The position numbers were made by a program, and so were the translations under genes. DNA of 64,000 nucleotides from assembly GCF_000812465.1 (NCBI RefSeq), contig NZ_JWMA01000027.1, positions 123,107 to 187,106 on the forward strand, written 5' to 3'. The stretch is from Cupriavidus sp. IDO (GTDB taxonomy: Bacteria; Pseudomonadota; Gammaproteobacteria; Burkholderiales; Burkholderiaceae). The notes under the pieces were generated by a model. It searched no databases. It saw only the letters and a program-made list of their open reading frames with translations, and had not been told where the DNA came from. Below are positions 11,803 through 20,474 of this stretch, one piece after another; position 1 is the first letter of the stretch; each line of letters begins with the position of its first letter.

Positions 11803-12111
11803 ATGCGTGCAAGATTTGCCAGGGGGCTTACCCAGTCCCCGGTGACGGTGATTGCGCGGCCGTTCGATGGGGACGGCATGCAGGCGCCGCAGGTGGGAGA
11901 TCTGGTGACGGTGTACAGCCAGGACCAGGATACGGAATTCAACATCCGGTTGTGCGAAGCGCTGGAGCCCGGACGCTGGCGCGGCGTGGTCTACGCGATC
12001 GGGCGTGGGCAGGATGTGCTGGTGACGGCGGAAGGGCTTGAGATCGACGACGTCGTCGAGGTGATGCGCGAAGAGATTGCGTCGGTCATTCCGTGCGGGC
12101 ATTCGCACTGA
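11803..12111 (+). CDS. Hypothetical protein, about 102 aa
   Basis: The ATG is preceded by AGAGGAGCTGCC, a good ribosome site. The protein begins MRARFARGLTQSPVTVIARPF, continues with a beta-rich segment (DLVTVYSQDQDTEFNIRLCEALEPG, spaced by short turns) and ends in an acidic helix (EIDDVVEVMREEIASVI). There is no signal peptide or membrane segment, and no family is recognised. Its end overlaps the 3' end of the convergent broken membrane-protein gene by 26 bases. Confidence 0.6.
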   Translation: MRARFARGLTQSPVTVIARPFDGDGMQAPQVGDLVTVYSQDQDTEFNIRLCEALEPGRWRGVVYAIGRGQDVLVTAEGLEIDDVVEVMREEIASVIPCGHSH

Positions 12112-12570
12112 CGGGGTGTGCGGGCCGCCGGTGCCACCAGAACAGCAGCCCGACGGCAAGTCCGCAGCCCCAATGGCTGACCAGGGCCAGGTGGCGCAAG
12201 GTTTCACCGTTGAAGTAGTAGAGCCATAGCCGGTCACGACCAACAGGCCGGCTGCCACGCTGAATATGCCGCCCGCAAGGCGGTTGCCACCGCGCATCCA
12301 TGCCTGACGGATATGCGCGGGCCAGGCTGCACCCAGCAGAAGGAGCGCCGCGAACGCGGCCGCGCCATGCAGTTTCAGGCTCCACGCCAGCCAGCCCGCC
12401 AGCGCTTCGGGCGCATCGGCGAGCGTCTGCCATCCGTGCCATAGCAAGGCCGTGGCGAGCAATACTGCCCACACGCCATACAGGCCGAGCCGGCAAGCCC
12501 TCGACAGGCCGCAACGATGATCGCCGGGACGGGCCGCGATGCCGCTGCGTATGCGCTCAGGCGTTCGCAC
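12086..12570 (-). pseudogene. Frameshifted four-helix membrane protein (cytochrome b-like, DUF4405 type)
   Basis: Two overlapping frames together make one protein. The first frame starts at a GTG that overlaps the end of apbE and gives three membrane helices (LYGVWAVLLATALLWHG, LHGAAAFAALLLLG, IFSVAAGLLVVTGYG). It then loses its frame near 12225. The next frame supplies LYYFNGETLRHLALVSHWG and a fourth helix (GLAVGLLFWWH). The joint GGCTCTAC would read through as G-L-Y-Y with one extra C, so a single-base deletion explains the break. His residues in helices 2 and 4 could be heme ligands. In the intact form it would be the membrane partner of the FMN-binding protein. Confidence 0.75.
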
Positions 12571-13381
12571 TGTTGCCGTCCCGATAGAGCAGCGTGCGCG
12601 CGCCGTGCGCTGCCAGCAACGGATGCACCGGCGCGCGGCAGACCAGCACGACCTTGGTGAGCGCGACGGCCAGCATGCAGTCGGCGGCGAGGATTGTCGC
12701 GCCCGCGGTGCGAGGCACGGCGGGTTCACCGCGCCGGACGGCGATGCGGGACGGCTCGCCAGCCGCCGGGAAGAGTCCGCCGGCAACCGAGCTGGCCAGC
12801 GCCGCATTGTCGAGCGTCCATGTCAGGGCGGTGCGCGCCGGCGCGCCCGGGTCGCGAAGGCAGACTGCTACCGGCATGGCCCCGGCATGACGCAGGTCGC
12901 CGCCGGCATTGACGACAGCGTTTTCCACGCCCGCGGACAGCATCGCCGCGATGGCCCGGTCTACCGCATAGCCCTTGGCAATGCCCCCGAGGTCAAGCTG
13001 AACGGGACGATGCTTGCGCACGGCATTGCCATCGATCTGCCATGCCACGCCGGGGCCGGTGATCCCCTCTTTCAAGGCCGGTCGCCGCTCGCAATCGAAA
13101 GCCCCGTCGCTGGCGGCATGCAGCGCTGCGGCGCAGGCCAGCACGGCGAGGGTGCGTGCATCGACCGGGACCGGCACGCCAACCGGCGCGCGGTTGAAGC
13201 GGCTGACATCGCTGTCGGGATCATGCCGGCTCATCAGCCGGTGAATCTGGCCGATCTCGGCAAACGCGGCGTGCACCGCGGCTTCGGCCTGCATGGTGGT
13301 GGCGGCGCGCGCGTGGATTTCCACCATCGTTCCGAGCCATGGCCGGGCACGGCGGCAGGCGGGCGATGCGCGGTGCGGCAT
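12557..13381 (-). CDS. apbE: FAD:protein FMN transferase ApbE
   Basis: 274 residues. It has the ApbE signatures LGTMVEIHA near the N-terminus, the RLMSRHDPDSDVSRFN segment, LDLGGIAKGYAVDRA and NAVVNAGGDLRHAG. ApbE attaches FMN through a phosphoester to a Thr or Ser of target proteins; the target here is very likely the FMN-binding protein encoded 12 bases upstream. No signal peptide is evident with this start, so the mature location is unclear, and a longer upstream reading would overlap its neighbour. The C-terminal metal-binding region reads AADCMLAVALTK, somewhat diverged from the usual ADALATAL. The gene overlaps the start of the broken membrane protein gene. Confidence 0.9.
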   Translation of the reverse strand: MPHRASPACRRARPWLGTMVEIHARAATTMQAEAAVHAAFAEIGQIHRLMSRHDPDSDVSRFNRAPVGVPVPVDARTLAVLACAAALHAASDGAFDCERRPALKEGITGPGVAWQIDGNAVRKHRPVQLDLGGIAKGYAVDRAIAAMLSAGVENAVVNAGGDLRHAGAMPVAVCLRDPGAPARTALTWTLDNAALASSVAGGLFPAAGEPSRIAVRRGEPAVPRTAGATILAADCMLAVALTKVVLVCRAPVHPLLAAHGARTLLYRDGNSANA

Positions 13382-13392
13382 GCCTTTCGCGC

Positions 13393-13953
13393 TCAGCGTC
13401 CGGACAGCGCCAGCTGCGCCATCACGGCGATGCGGCGGATGCCGTCGGCCAGATGCGTACACGACAGCGTGGCGCCGCTGATGATGGCGATATCGTCGCC
13501 GCTGCGCAGCGGCGACGCCGCGGTCTTGCCGGTGAACTGGCTGCGCCACGGCTTGTTGCGGACCTCGTAGCCGTGGCTCTCGCGATAGGCAAGGATTTCC
13601 ACGCCGAGGATCTTGCCGGTGGGGTCCAGGGCCACTGCATAGTCGATCAGTTCGAACTTGCCGAGCACGGCATCGGTGACCACATGGCCGAGCACCTCAT
13701 TGCCGCGCCGCGCCTGCCAGACGCGCCATGCGCCCATGCGCGCCGGACCGCCGGCACGCTCTGCCAGCTGCTGCAGTTGTTTTGCTTCGAGCGCGGGCAC
13801 TATCGGCCGGAACTCGCCTGCCCGCGGAAACAGCTCGGACTGCGCCTGCGCCACGCTCAGGTATGCGGCAGCGTGCACGGCCGTGACGACCACGCCGGCG
13901 GATGCCGCGGCGGCCGCGCAGACGAGCAGGGAAGGGAGACTCCGGTACCGCAT
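13393..13953 (-). CDS. FMN-binding domain protein (periplasmic, flavinylation target)
   Basis: 186 residues with an N-terminal signal or anchor (RSLPSLLVCAAAAASAGVVVTAVHA). The C-terminal FMN_bind domain has VLGHVVTDAVLGKFELIDYAVALD, then EVRNKPWRSQFTGK and the flavinylation-type motif SGATLSCTHLADGIRRI. In this family the SGAT segment is where ApbE links FMN covalently. It sits between the porin and apbE genes in one minus-strand operon. It probably carries electrons between the four-helix membrane protein and a periplasmic partner. The gene itself appears intact, although both of its membrane-located neighbours are broken. Confidence 0.85.
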   Translation of the reverse strand: MRYRSLPSLLVCAAAAASAGVVVTAVHAAAYLSVAQAQSELFPRAGEFRPIVPALEAKQLQQLAERAGGPARMGAWRVWQARRGNEVLGHVVTDAVLGKFELIDYAVALDPTGKILGVEILAYRESHGYEVRNKPWRSQFTGKTAASPLRSGDDIAIISGATLSCTHLADGIRRIAVMAQLALSGR

Positions 13954-13964
13954 CGCGCGCGCCG

Positions 13965-15384
13965 TCAGAAGGTGATCCCCAGCCCGAGGTCGAGCCGGTT
14001 GAAATCGCGGTTCTCGCGGAACCACTGGTAGTCCACCTTGAAGACCACGTTGGGATTCAGGTAGTAGTTCAGGCCCGCCGTCCACACCGTGTCATAGGGC
14101 CGTGGCCAGAAGCCGAACACCGTGCCGGCTTCATTGACCGGAAGCGGCTGGCTGGGCTGCGGCGAGAAGCCGGGCGCGATGCCCTCGTACTTCTCGCCCA
14201 TGTTGTAGCGCTCGAAGCGGACAAAGGGCACGGCGCGCGATTTGCCGCTTTGCCAGGCGGTGTAGGCGCCCTGGAGATACCAGCCGTAGAAGGCCGCGGG
14301 CATCGGGTTGGGCGTGCCCGGGAACTGCGCGTTGGCCTGTGCGGTATTGCTGATGGTGCCGCGCGCGTACAGCGCCGACAGATCCCATTTGCCGGGCGTC
14401 CAGCGGCCGTGCGTTTCCCACAGCGTGGCGCGCTGGTTGCCGGCGCCTGCGGCCGGGTTGGCATTGCCGGTGAAGACCGATCCGCCCAGCAGCAGTCCTG
14501 GCACGCCCCGATAGTTCAGCGATACGTACTGCGACAGGTTCTTTGCATTAGCCAGGCTCAGTTCCTGGTGGCTGGCCTGCATCGGGCCGATGCCGTTGTT
14601 CTGCAGGTCCAGAGCCGAGTTGTACGGCGCGGTCTCCGGCGTGAAATTCCACTTCGACAGGTCCAGCCCGGTGGTCACGCCGACGTTCCAGTCCAGCCCG
14701 ATATCCGTATTGCCATGCACCGCAAGGCCGCCTTCGCGCCAGGTCGACGGGATGATCAGCGTCTCGACGAAATTGCGGTGCACGCCGTAGTAGGAGGTCG
14801 GCTCGTGGTGTTCGTTGAGCAGGCCAACCGGCATCAGGAACAGGCCGGCCGTGCCACCGATCTTGTCGGTGAACATATGGTCGACATAGAACTGCTCCAC
14901 TTCAAATTCGCCAGCATCGTCGGAAGACGTGATGGCGTGCTCGAGCTCGAACTCCGAAGCGTTCGCGCGTCTTGTCGTCGAACCGGTAGCCAAGCCCGAA
15001 CACCGCGCGCCCGAGATCGGCGCGTGTGTCGCCCGTATTGCGGCTGGGCCGGGAATAACCCAGTTCGCCGTAGCCCGATACGCTCAGGTTGTCCAGCGGC
15101 GAGGGCTTGCCCTGCGTGGCCTGCAACTGAGACACCTGCGTGGCCTGCTCGGCCTGCTGCGCGGCCTGCGCCTGCTGCTTGCTCTCCAGCGCGGCGTTCT
15201 GCGACTGCATGGCATTCAGCTCGGCCTTCATGGCATCGAGCTGGCCGGACATGTCTTCGATCTTGCGCTGCAACTGCTGCACAGTGGCCGTGCTGGGGCC
15301 GGGGCCAGCCGCTGCGGCGGACGCGGCCAGCGCAGGTCCTCCCGCCGCGGCCAGGCAGGCGGCGGCAACCAGGTTTCTCCTTAT
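13965..15384 (-). pseudogene. Frameshifted outer-membrane porin (phosphate-selective porin O/P type)
   Basis: The upstream part gives a signal peptide (RRNLVAAACLAAAGGPALA), a coiled coil rich in Gln (about LQRKIEDMSGQLDAMKAEL) and the first barrel strands (LSVSGYGELGYSR). Its frame fails near 14965, after RFDDKTRER. The rest, from SEFELEHAITSSDDAGEFEV to the terminal DLGLGITF, is in another frame. At the expected start, AAAGGGAACGAT is followed by ATA instead of ATG, so the start may also be lost. The last residue is Phe, as expected for an outer-membrane barrel. The intact protein would be about 465 residues. It lies between the di-heme protein and FMN-binding genes. Confidence 0.8.
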
Positions 15385-15395
15385 ATCGTTCCCTT

Positions 15396-16784
15396 TCAGT
15401 TGGATGGCGTCTGTGCAGCAGCGCGGCGCGGGATGTGCCGGGCCGGCCCGGCGAGCATGGCCGTCACGCTGGCTTCAGTGGATTCGCATTGCGACGGCAT
15501 CGGGTAGGCCGACGGGTGGTCGGGGTCGAAGCCGTCGGTCAGGGTGCACAGGAAGCGCACCACATCGGCGATCTCGCTGTTGGTGAGGGTTGGCGCCAGC
15601 GCGGGGATGTACGGGACTTCGGTCACGTTGATGCTGGCGACGTCAATCACGGGTAGGTCGTTGTACGGGATGTCGGGCGTGCCGTCGGCCTTGACGTACC
15701 AGCGCGCGGGCAGGGTGTCGCGCGTGATGTACCAGCCGACCGCCTCTTCCAGCGTATCGAACACGCCGTTGTGGAAGTACGGCGCGGTCAGCGCGATATT
15801 GCGCAAGGTGGGCACCTTGAAGGCGCCGCACAGGCGGGTACGCGTGGACAGGTCCGTACGCAGCGGGCCGCACAGGCCGAGGTCGAAGTAGTCGTGCCAC
15901 GGTTCGCCCAGCCACGTGCCGTTGCGCGGCACATAGTCGAGCGCATTGCCGTCGATATTGGCGGCGATATTCCAGTTGCGCGGCAGGCCGACGCTGTCGT
16001 AGGTGAAATCGGTGAACAGCGCCGGCGTGCCGCCGACCGGCGTGGTCACATGGCAGGCCGCGCAGTTGCCCTTGGCGGGATTGTTGAACAGGGCCAGGCC
16101 ATTGCGCTCACGCGGCGTCAGCGGTGCGCGGCCATTGAGGTAGGCGTCGTACTTGCTCGAGAACGGATGGAAGGAGGGGGCTTCTTGCTGGAATTGCGCG
16201 AGCGCCTGGCCGATATGGTGCAGGGCCGTGGTGCCGTCGCTGACTGCGTCCGGGCCGAACACGGCCTTGAACTCGTCGAGATAAGGCCGGGTCAGCAGCC
16301 GCGCCAGCACCTCGTCGGCCGATGCGTTGGCCATTTCGAACGGCGTGAGGAAAGGCATCTCGGCCTGGTCTGCCAGCGATGCGGCGCGGCCGTCGCGGAA
16401 GAAGCCGCCGACCGGCGTGCCGTCGGACTGGAAGCCGAAGGCAGGCGTGAACTGGAGATAGGCAAGCGAAGGGGCGTTGCGCAGGCCGGGAAGATCCATG
16501 CCCGGGCCGCCCATCGGCACCGGCAGGCCATCGTCGGCGGCATAGGCGCGGCCAGGAACATGGCAGGTCGCGCAGGACTGCTGGCCGGAAGCCGAGAGCG
16601 CGGTATCGGCAAAGAGCTTCTGGCCGACCTGGGCCATGGCGGAAAGCGTAGCGGGTTCATCGCTTGCCGAGGTATCGCCGCCACCGCAGGCGCCCAGCAT
16701 TGCCAGTGACAGTGCTGCGGCAATCAGGGCGCGTGCGCTCTGCGTGAGGTATTTGCGTTGGTTTGCCGGTACATCCTGCTTCAT
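15396..16784 (-). CDS. Di-heme cytochrome c peroxidase-like lipoprotein
   Basis: About 462 residues. The N-terminus has a lipobox (LSLAMLGAC), so it is probably a membrane-anchored periplasmic lipoprotein. Two c-type heme motifs are present: CATCH near residue 70 and CAACH near residue 220. LRNAPSLAY and the later VPTLRNIALTAPYFHNG are typical of the CcpA/MauG family. These enzymes reduce hydrogen peroxide or oxidise protein or small-molecule substrates. It is the first gene of the operon that includes the broken porin, FMN-binding protein and ApbE. The start was chosen at MKQDVPAN, before a basic region and hydrophobic segment. Confidence 0.88.
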   Translation of the reverse strand: MKQDVPANQRKYLTQSARALIAAALSLAMLGACGGGDTSASDEPATLSAMAQVGQKLFADTALSASGQQSCATCHVPGRAYAADDGLPVPMGGPGMDLPGLRNAPSLAYLQFTPAFGFQSDGTPVGGFFRDGRAASLADQAEMPFLTPFEMANASADEVLARLLTRPYLDEFKAVFGPDAVSDGTTALHHIGQALAQFQQEAPSFHPFSSKYDAYLNGRAPLTPRERNGLALFNNPAKGNCAACHVTTPVGGTPALFTDFTYDSVGLPRNWNIAANIDGNALDYVPRNGTWLGEPWHDYFDLGLCGPLRTDLSTRTRLCGAFKVPTLRNIALTAPYFHNGVFDTLEEAVGWYITRDTLPARWYVKADGTPDIPYNDLPVIDVASINVTEVPYIPALAPTLTNSEIADVVRFLCTLTDGFDPDHPSAYPMPSQCESTEASVTAMLAGPARHIPRRAAAQTPSN

Positions 16785-16937
16785 CGACTTTCTGCGGCCG
16801 GCGCGGGCGTGCCCGCTGCCGGTAACGATCACATTGGAATCGACGCAGAATACGAATTGTTCGCATTAATAAGATTGAGGGAAGTCAAAGGAGCAGGCGA
16901 GCGCGCGCGATTCCCGAATTATCCGAACCGCCGCGCG

Positions 16938-16967
16938 GAAACCGCTGCGCGATACGGCAGCGGTTTC
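16938..16967 (-). terminator. Hairpin downstream of the MFS transporter gene
   Basis: A perfect 11-bp stem (gaaaccgctgc / gcagcggtttc) with an 8-base loop lies about 20 bases past the stop of the minus-strand transporter operon. There is no clear T-run, so it may be a terminator or an mRNA-stabilising hairpin. Confidence 0.5.
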
Positions 16968-16989
16968 GGCAGGATCCATGCCTTTGCGC

Positions 16990-18330
16990 TTAGCCCAGGG
17001 CGGGCTTTCGCGGCACGCCTGCCCACATCGCCAGCCCGCTGGCGAGCAGCAGCGCGGCGAGCAGGTACAGCGCGTTGTCCATGCTGCCGGTCTGCATCTT
17101 GATCTGCCCGATGACCCAGGGGCTGACGATGCCGCTGGTGATGCCGATGCTGCTGATAAAGGCGATGCCGGCCGCGGCGCCGCTGACGGGCAGGTGGCTC
17201 GGCGGCAGCGACCAGAAGATCGGCAGCGCGGCGAAGATCAGGACGGCGGCAACGGACAGGATCGCCAGCATCGCGGCAAGGCTCGGCAGGTGCAGCGTCA
17301 GTGCCGCCAGCGCCAGCGCGCCGCCCGCGGTGCAGAGCACGAAGTGGCGGTGGCGTTCGCCCTTGCGGTCGGAATGGCGCGCGATCAGGATCAGGCCCAC
17401 GGCGCCGACGGCGTTGGGCACCACCGAGTAAAGGCTGATCGATACCACGTCGGTAATGCCGAAGTCCCGGATCATCAGCGGCATCCAGAAGCTCAGCGCG
17501 AGCGAGCCGCAGGTCAGCGAGAAGTAGATAAAGGCGAACAGGTAGACGCGCGGATTGCGCAGGACCTGGCGCAAGGCCTGCAGCGAGTGGGCGGCATGGC
17601 CGGACGCGGATGATTCGTCCGCACTGGCGCGGGCGATAAAGGCCTTCTCGCTGTCGTCCAGCCAGCTTGCCTGGCGCGGCGAGTCAACCAGGAAGAACGC
17701 CGCCACCAGGCCAAGCACGATGGCCGGCGCGCCTTCGATCGCGAACATCCACTTCCAGCCTTGCAGGCCGAGCACGCCGGCCATGTCGCGCATGATCCAG
17801 CCGGATACCAGCCCGCCCAGCACGCCGGCAACGGCCACGCCGGCGAAGAAGATCGCCATCACGGCGGCGCGGCGGCGGGCCGGGAACCAGTAGGTCAGGT
17901 ACAGCACGATGCCGGGAAAGAAGCCGGCTTCGAACACGCCGAGCAGGAAGCGCAGCGTATAGAACTGGCCCGGCGAGGCCACCGCCATCATGCCGACCGA
18001 CGCCAGTCCCCACAGCACCATGATGCGGGTGAAGGTGCGCCGCGCGCCGAAGCGGGCCAGCAGCATATTGCTCGGCACCTCGCACAGCACGTAGCCGATA
18101 TAGAAGACGGCAGCGCCGAGCCCGTACATGGCATCGCTGAAGCCGAGGTCATGCTTCATCTGCAGCTGGGCGAAGCCGATGTTGATGCGGTCGAGGAACG
18201 ACACCACATAGCAGACGAACAGGAAGGGAATGATGCGCAGCCAGATCTTGCGGTACAGCGCGTTTTCGTCGCTTTCGGCAAACGCAGGGTGAGCGGGGGC
18301 TGCAATCGCCCCTGAGGCAGGATTGCTCAT
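16990..18330 (-). CDS. MFS transporter, anion:cation symporter (ACS) family
   Basis: 446 residues with about 12 membrane helices. The first, IIPFLFVCYVVSFLDRINIGFAQ, carries the DRxNIGFA pattern of ACS-family permeases, and there is a cytoplasmic loop after helix 6 (DSEKAFIARASADE). Members take up organic anions such as tartrate, phthalate, hydroxyphenylacetate or galactarate. It is the last gene of the MBL-fold/FAD monooxygenase/DUF2783 operon, so it probably imports that pathway's aromatic or organic-acid substrate. The exact substrate cannot be read from the sequence. Confidence 0.9.
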   Translation of the reverse strand: MSNPASGAIAAPAHPAFAESDENALYRKIWLRIIPFLFVCYVVSFLDRINIGFAQLQMKHDLGFSDAMYGLGAAVFYIGYVLCEVPSNMLLARFGARRTFTRIMVLWGLASVGMMAVASPGQFYTLRFLLGVFEAGFFPGIVLYLTYWFPARRRAAVMAIFFAGVAVAGVLGGLVSGWIMRDMAGVLGLQGWKWMFAIEGAPAIVLGLVAAFFLVDSPRQASWLDDSEKAFIARASADESSASGHAAHSLQALRQVLRNPRVYLFAFIYFSLTCGSLALSFWMPLMIRDFGITDVVSISLYSVVPNAVGAVGLILIARHSDRKGERHRHFVLCTAGGALALAALTLHLPSLAAMLAILSVAAVLIFAALPIFWSLPPSHLPVSGAAAGIAFISSIGITSGIVSPWVIGQIKMQTGSMDNALYLLAALLLASGLAMWAGVPRKPALG

Positions 18331-18446
18331 GAGTGTTGTCTCCGATGGATGGGCCGCGGGGCCCTGGGTGGCGGCGTCTTGTGCGCGTTAGCCGGTTTGG
18401 GGTGAAGCTGGCTGGTGCGGTTGCGGTTGCGGTTTGGTGGCCGGTA

Positions 18447-18662
18447 TCAGGCCGCCGTTGCGATGACGCCCTCGCGCGCCGCTTCCATCGCAGCCAGCAG
18501 CACCTCCTGGCTGCCGATATGGTTGGCCAGCAGCAGGATCAGCTGCGCGTTGGCCGCATGGCTCTGGTCTTCGTCCAGGTCGCGGTGCATGTCGATCAGG
18601 GCTTCATAGAGATCATCGGGCCGGGACAGGTTGGGCTGGGTGTTCAGGGCTTGGCTTTGCAT
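18447..18662 (-). CDS. DUF2783 small protein
   Basis: 71 residues, helical: DDLYEALIDMHRDLDEDQSH, then NAQLILLLANHIGSQEVLLAAMEAA. This matches the DUF2783 family, small proteins regularly encoded next to MhpA-like FAD monooxygenases. The role is unknown; an accessory or chaperone-like function for the monooxygenase is only a guess. It is placed 38 bases after the monooxygenase gene on the same strand. Confidence 0.8.
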   Translation of the reverse strand: MQSQALNTQPNLSRPDDLYEALIDMHRDLDEDQSHAANAQLILLLANHIGSQEVLLAAMEAAREGVIATAA

Positions 18663-18700
18663 GGCGGTGTCTCGTTTGCTGTGTGGCCGTTCGGCCGGGC

Positions 18701-20422
18701 TTACGCGGCGAGCAGCGCGGCGCCGGTGGCCGGCAGCTGGGCGCCCGTGGCGCGCGCCAGGGCTGCTTCGATGGCAGCGGCATCGATGCCGCGCCAGCGG
18801 GCGCACACGTGCTGGTCAGGGCGGATCAGGTACAGCGTGCCGGGCCTTCCGTCGTAGCGTTGCGCGGCCAGGCCTTCGTCGTCGCGCAGGCAGCCTGCGC
18901 TGCCGGCAGCGGCTTGCGTATCGCTGATCAACACCACGCGCAGCGGCAAGTCGCCATCCTGCAGGCGTTGCAGCGCGGCGCGGCTGTCAGCATCGAGCCC
19001 GCCGGGGGTGCCGAATACCAGCGCAGTGAACGTGCCGCCCAGATGCTGCAGCAGCCAGCCCGGGCCGGCAGCATCCGATACCGGCGCATCGACGCAGACC
19101 GCGCCGGGCACCATGGTGCCGCTGAAAGCGCCATCGCTATCGCCGGAGTTCAGCGGCGAGCCATGCAGCACCGCGGGCACAGACAGCCGGCCGCTGTTGA
19201 CCAGCCCGCGTGCGAATGCGTGACGCTTGGACAGCGTCAGCACGGCATCGCGGAAGACACGGCTGATCGCGCTCTTGGGCGTGATGAAATCCGTGGAGCG
19301 GGTCGAGTTGCGGAGGTTCTCGTCGGCGGCGTATTCGCGCTCGCTGGCGTAGGTGTCGAGCAGGCTGTCGGCGGCACGGCCCTGCAGCACGAACGCCAGT
19401 TTCCATGCCAGGTTCTCCGCATCCTGCACGCCGCTGTTGGCGCCGCGCGCGCCGAACGGGGACACGCCATGCGCCGAATCGCCGGCAAACAGCACGTTGC
19501 CATGGCGGAAGCTGTCCATGCGCAGGCACGAGAAGGTATAGACGCTGACCCATTCCAGTTCGAACTTTGCATCCGGGCCGAGCAGGGCCTGCACGCGCGG
19601 GATCACGCGTTCGGGCGTTTTCTCCAGCACCGGATCGGCATCCCAGCCGAGCTGGAAGTCGATGCGCCAGACATTGTCGGGCTGGCGGTGCAGCAGCACG
19701 GACTGGTTGGGGTGGAAGGGCGGGTCGAACCAGAACCAGCGCTCCGTGGGAAAGTCCGCTTCCATCTTCACATCGGCGATCAGAAAGCGGTCCTTGAAGG
19801 TGCGGCCCTTGCTGTCGAGCCCCAGCAGCTTGCGCACCGGGCTGCGCGAGCCGTCGGCGGCGACCACATAGCGGCCCGCCAGCGGATAGCAGCCTTCGGG
19901 CGTCTCCACCGTCAGCACGACGCTGGCCTCTGGCGTGCCGGGCTGGCGCTGCTCGACGCCGACCACCTTGTGCTGCCAGCGGATCTGGATATTCGGCAGC
20001 GCCTGCGCGCGTTCGAGCAGGAAGCCCTCGACGTAGTACTGCTGCAGGTTGATGAAGGCCGGGCGGCGATGGCCGCTTTCGGGCAGCAGGTCGAAGCTGT
20101 AGACCTGTTCGTCGCGCAGGAACACGCGGCCGACATTCCAGCTCACGCCCTTGTCGACCATGCGCTCGCCGCAGCCGAGGCGGTCGAAGATGTCCAGCGT
20201 GCGCTTGGCGAAGCAGATTGCCCGCGAGCCGGTTGACAGCGTGCAGTCGTCGTCGACCAGCACAACGCTTATGCCCTGCTGGGCCAGGTCGATCGCGGTA
20301 GCCAGGCCGATGGGCCCGGCGCCGACGACGATGACAGGATGGACCGTGCCACCCGCTTGCCCGGCGCGCTGTTCGGCGCAGGGCTGGTACTCAAACGACA
20401 GGTGCTGGTAGTCGATGCTCAT
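18701..20422 (-). CDS. FAD-dependent aromatic monooxygenase, MhpA/PheA family
   Basis: 573 residues. The N-terminal Rossmann motif is VIVVGAGPIGLATAIDLAQQ (near residue 27). DGSRSPVRKLLGL is the conserved DG motif near 175. The second FAD motif is FAGDSAHGVSPFGARGANSG with the following DAENLAWKL. The C-terminal part has a thioredoxin-like domain (residues ~420-560). Members hydroxylate phenolic rings with NAD(P)H and O2, for example 3-(3-hydroxyphenyl)propionate. The neighbours suggest a catabolic operon for an imported aromatic acid. The start was set at MSIDYQHLS; upstream sequence is unlike protein. Confidence 0.9.
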   Translation of the reverse strand: MSIDYQHLSFEYQPCAEQRAGQAGGTVHPVIVVGAGPIGLATAIDLAQQGISVVLVDDDCTLSTGSRAICFAKRTLDIFDRLGCGERMVDKGVSWNVGRVFLRDEQVYSFDLLPESGHRRPAFINLQQYYVEGFLLERAQALPNIQIRWQHKVVGVEQRQPGTPEASVVLTVETPEGCYPLAGRYVVAADGSRSPVRKLLGLDSKGRTFKDRFLIADVKMEADFPTERWFWFDPPFHPNQSVLLHRQPDNVWRIDFQLGWDADPVLEKTPERVIPRVQALLGPDAKFELEWVSVYTFSCLRMDSFRHGNVLFAGDSAHGVSPFGARGANSGVQDAENLAWKLAFVLQGRAADSLLDTYASEREYAADENLRNSTRSTDFITPKSAISRVFRDAVLTLSKRHAFARGLVNSGRLSVPAVLHGSPLNSGDSDGAFSGTMVPGAVCVDAPVSDAAGPGWLLQHLGGTFTALVFGTPGGLDADSRAALQRLQDGDLPLRVVLISDTQAAAGSAGCLRDDEGLAAQRYDGRPGTLYLIRPDQHVCARWRGIDAAAIEAALARATGAQLPATGAALLAA

Positions 20423-20474
20423 GCCAATGTCTCCGTCCACTCTCTCGGTCTGGTTTGGTCTTGATGTCGTGAAT

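Noticed and set aside
13902..15656. A 584-codon plus-strand open frame opposite the broken porin
   Set aside because: Composition is shadow-like and it crosses the porin and part of the di-heme gene; no recognisable domain.
18683..20236. A 517-codon plus-strand open frame opposite the FAD monooxygenase
   Set aside because: Antisense to an intact enzyme with full motifs; no domain.
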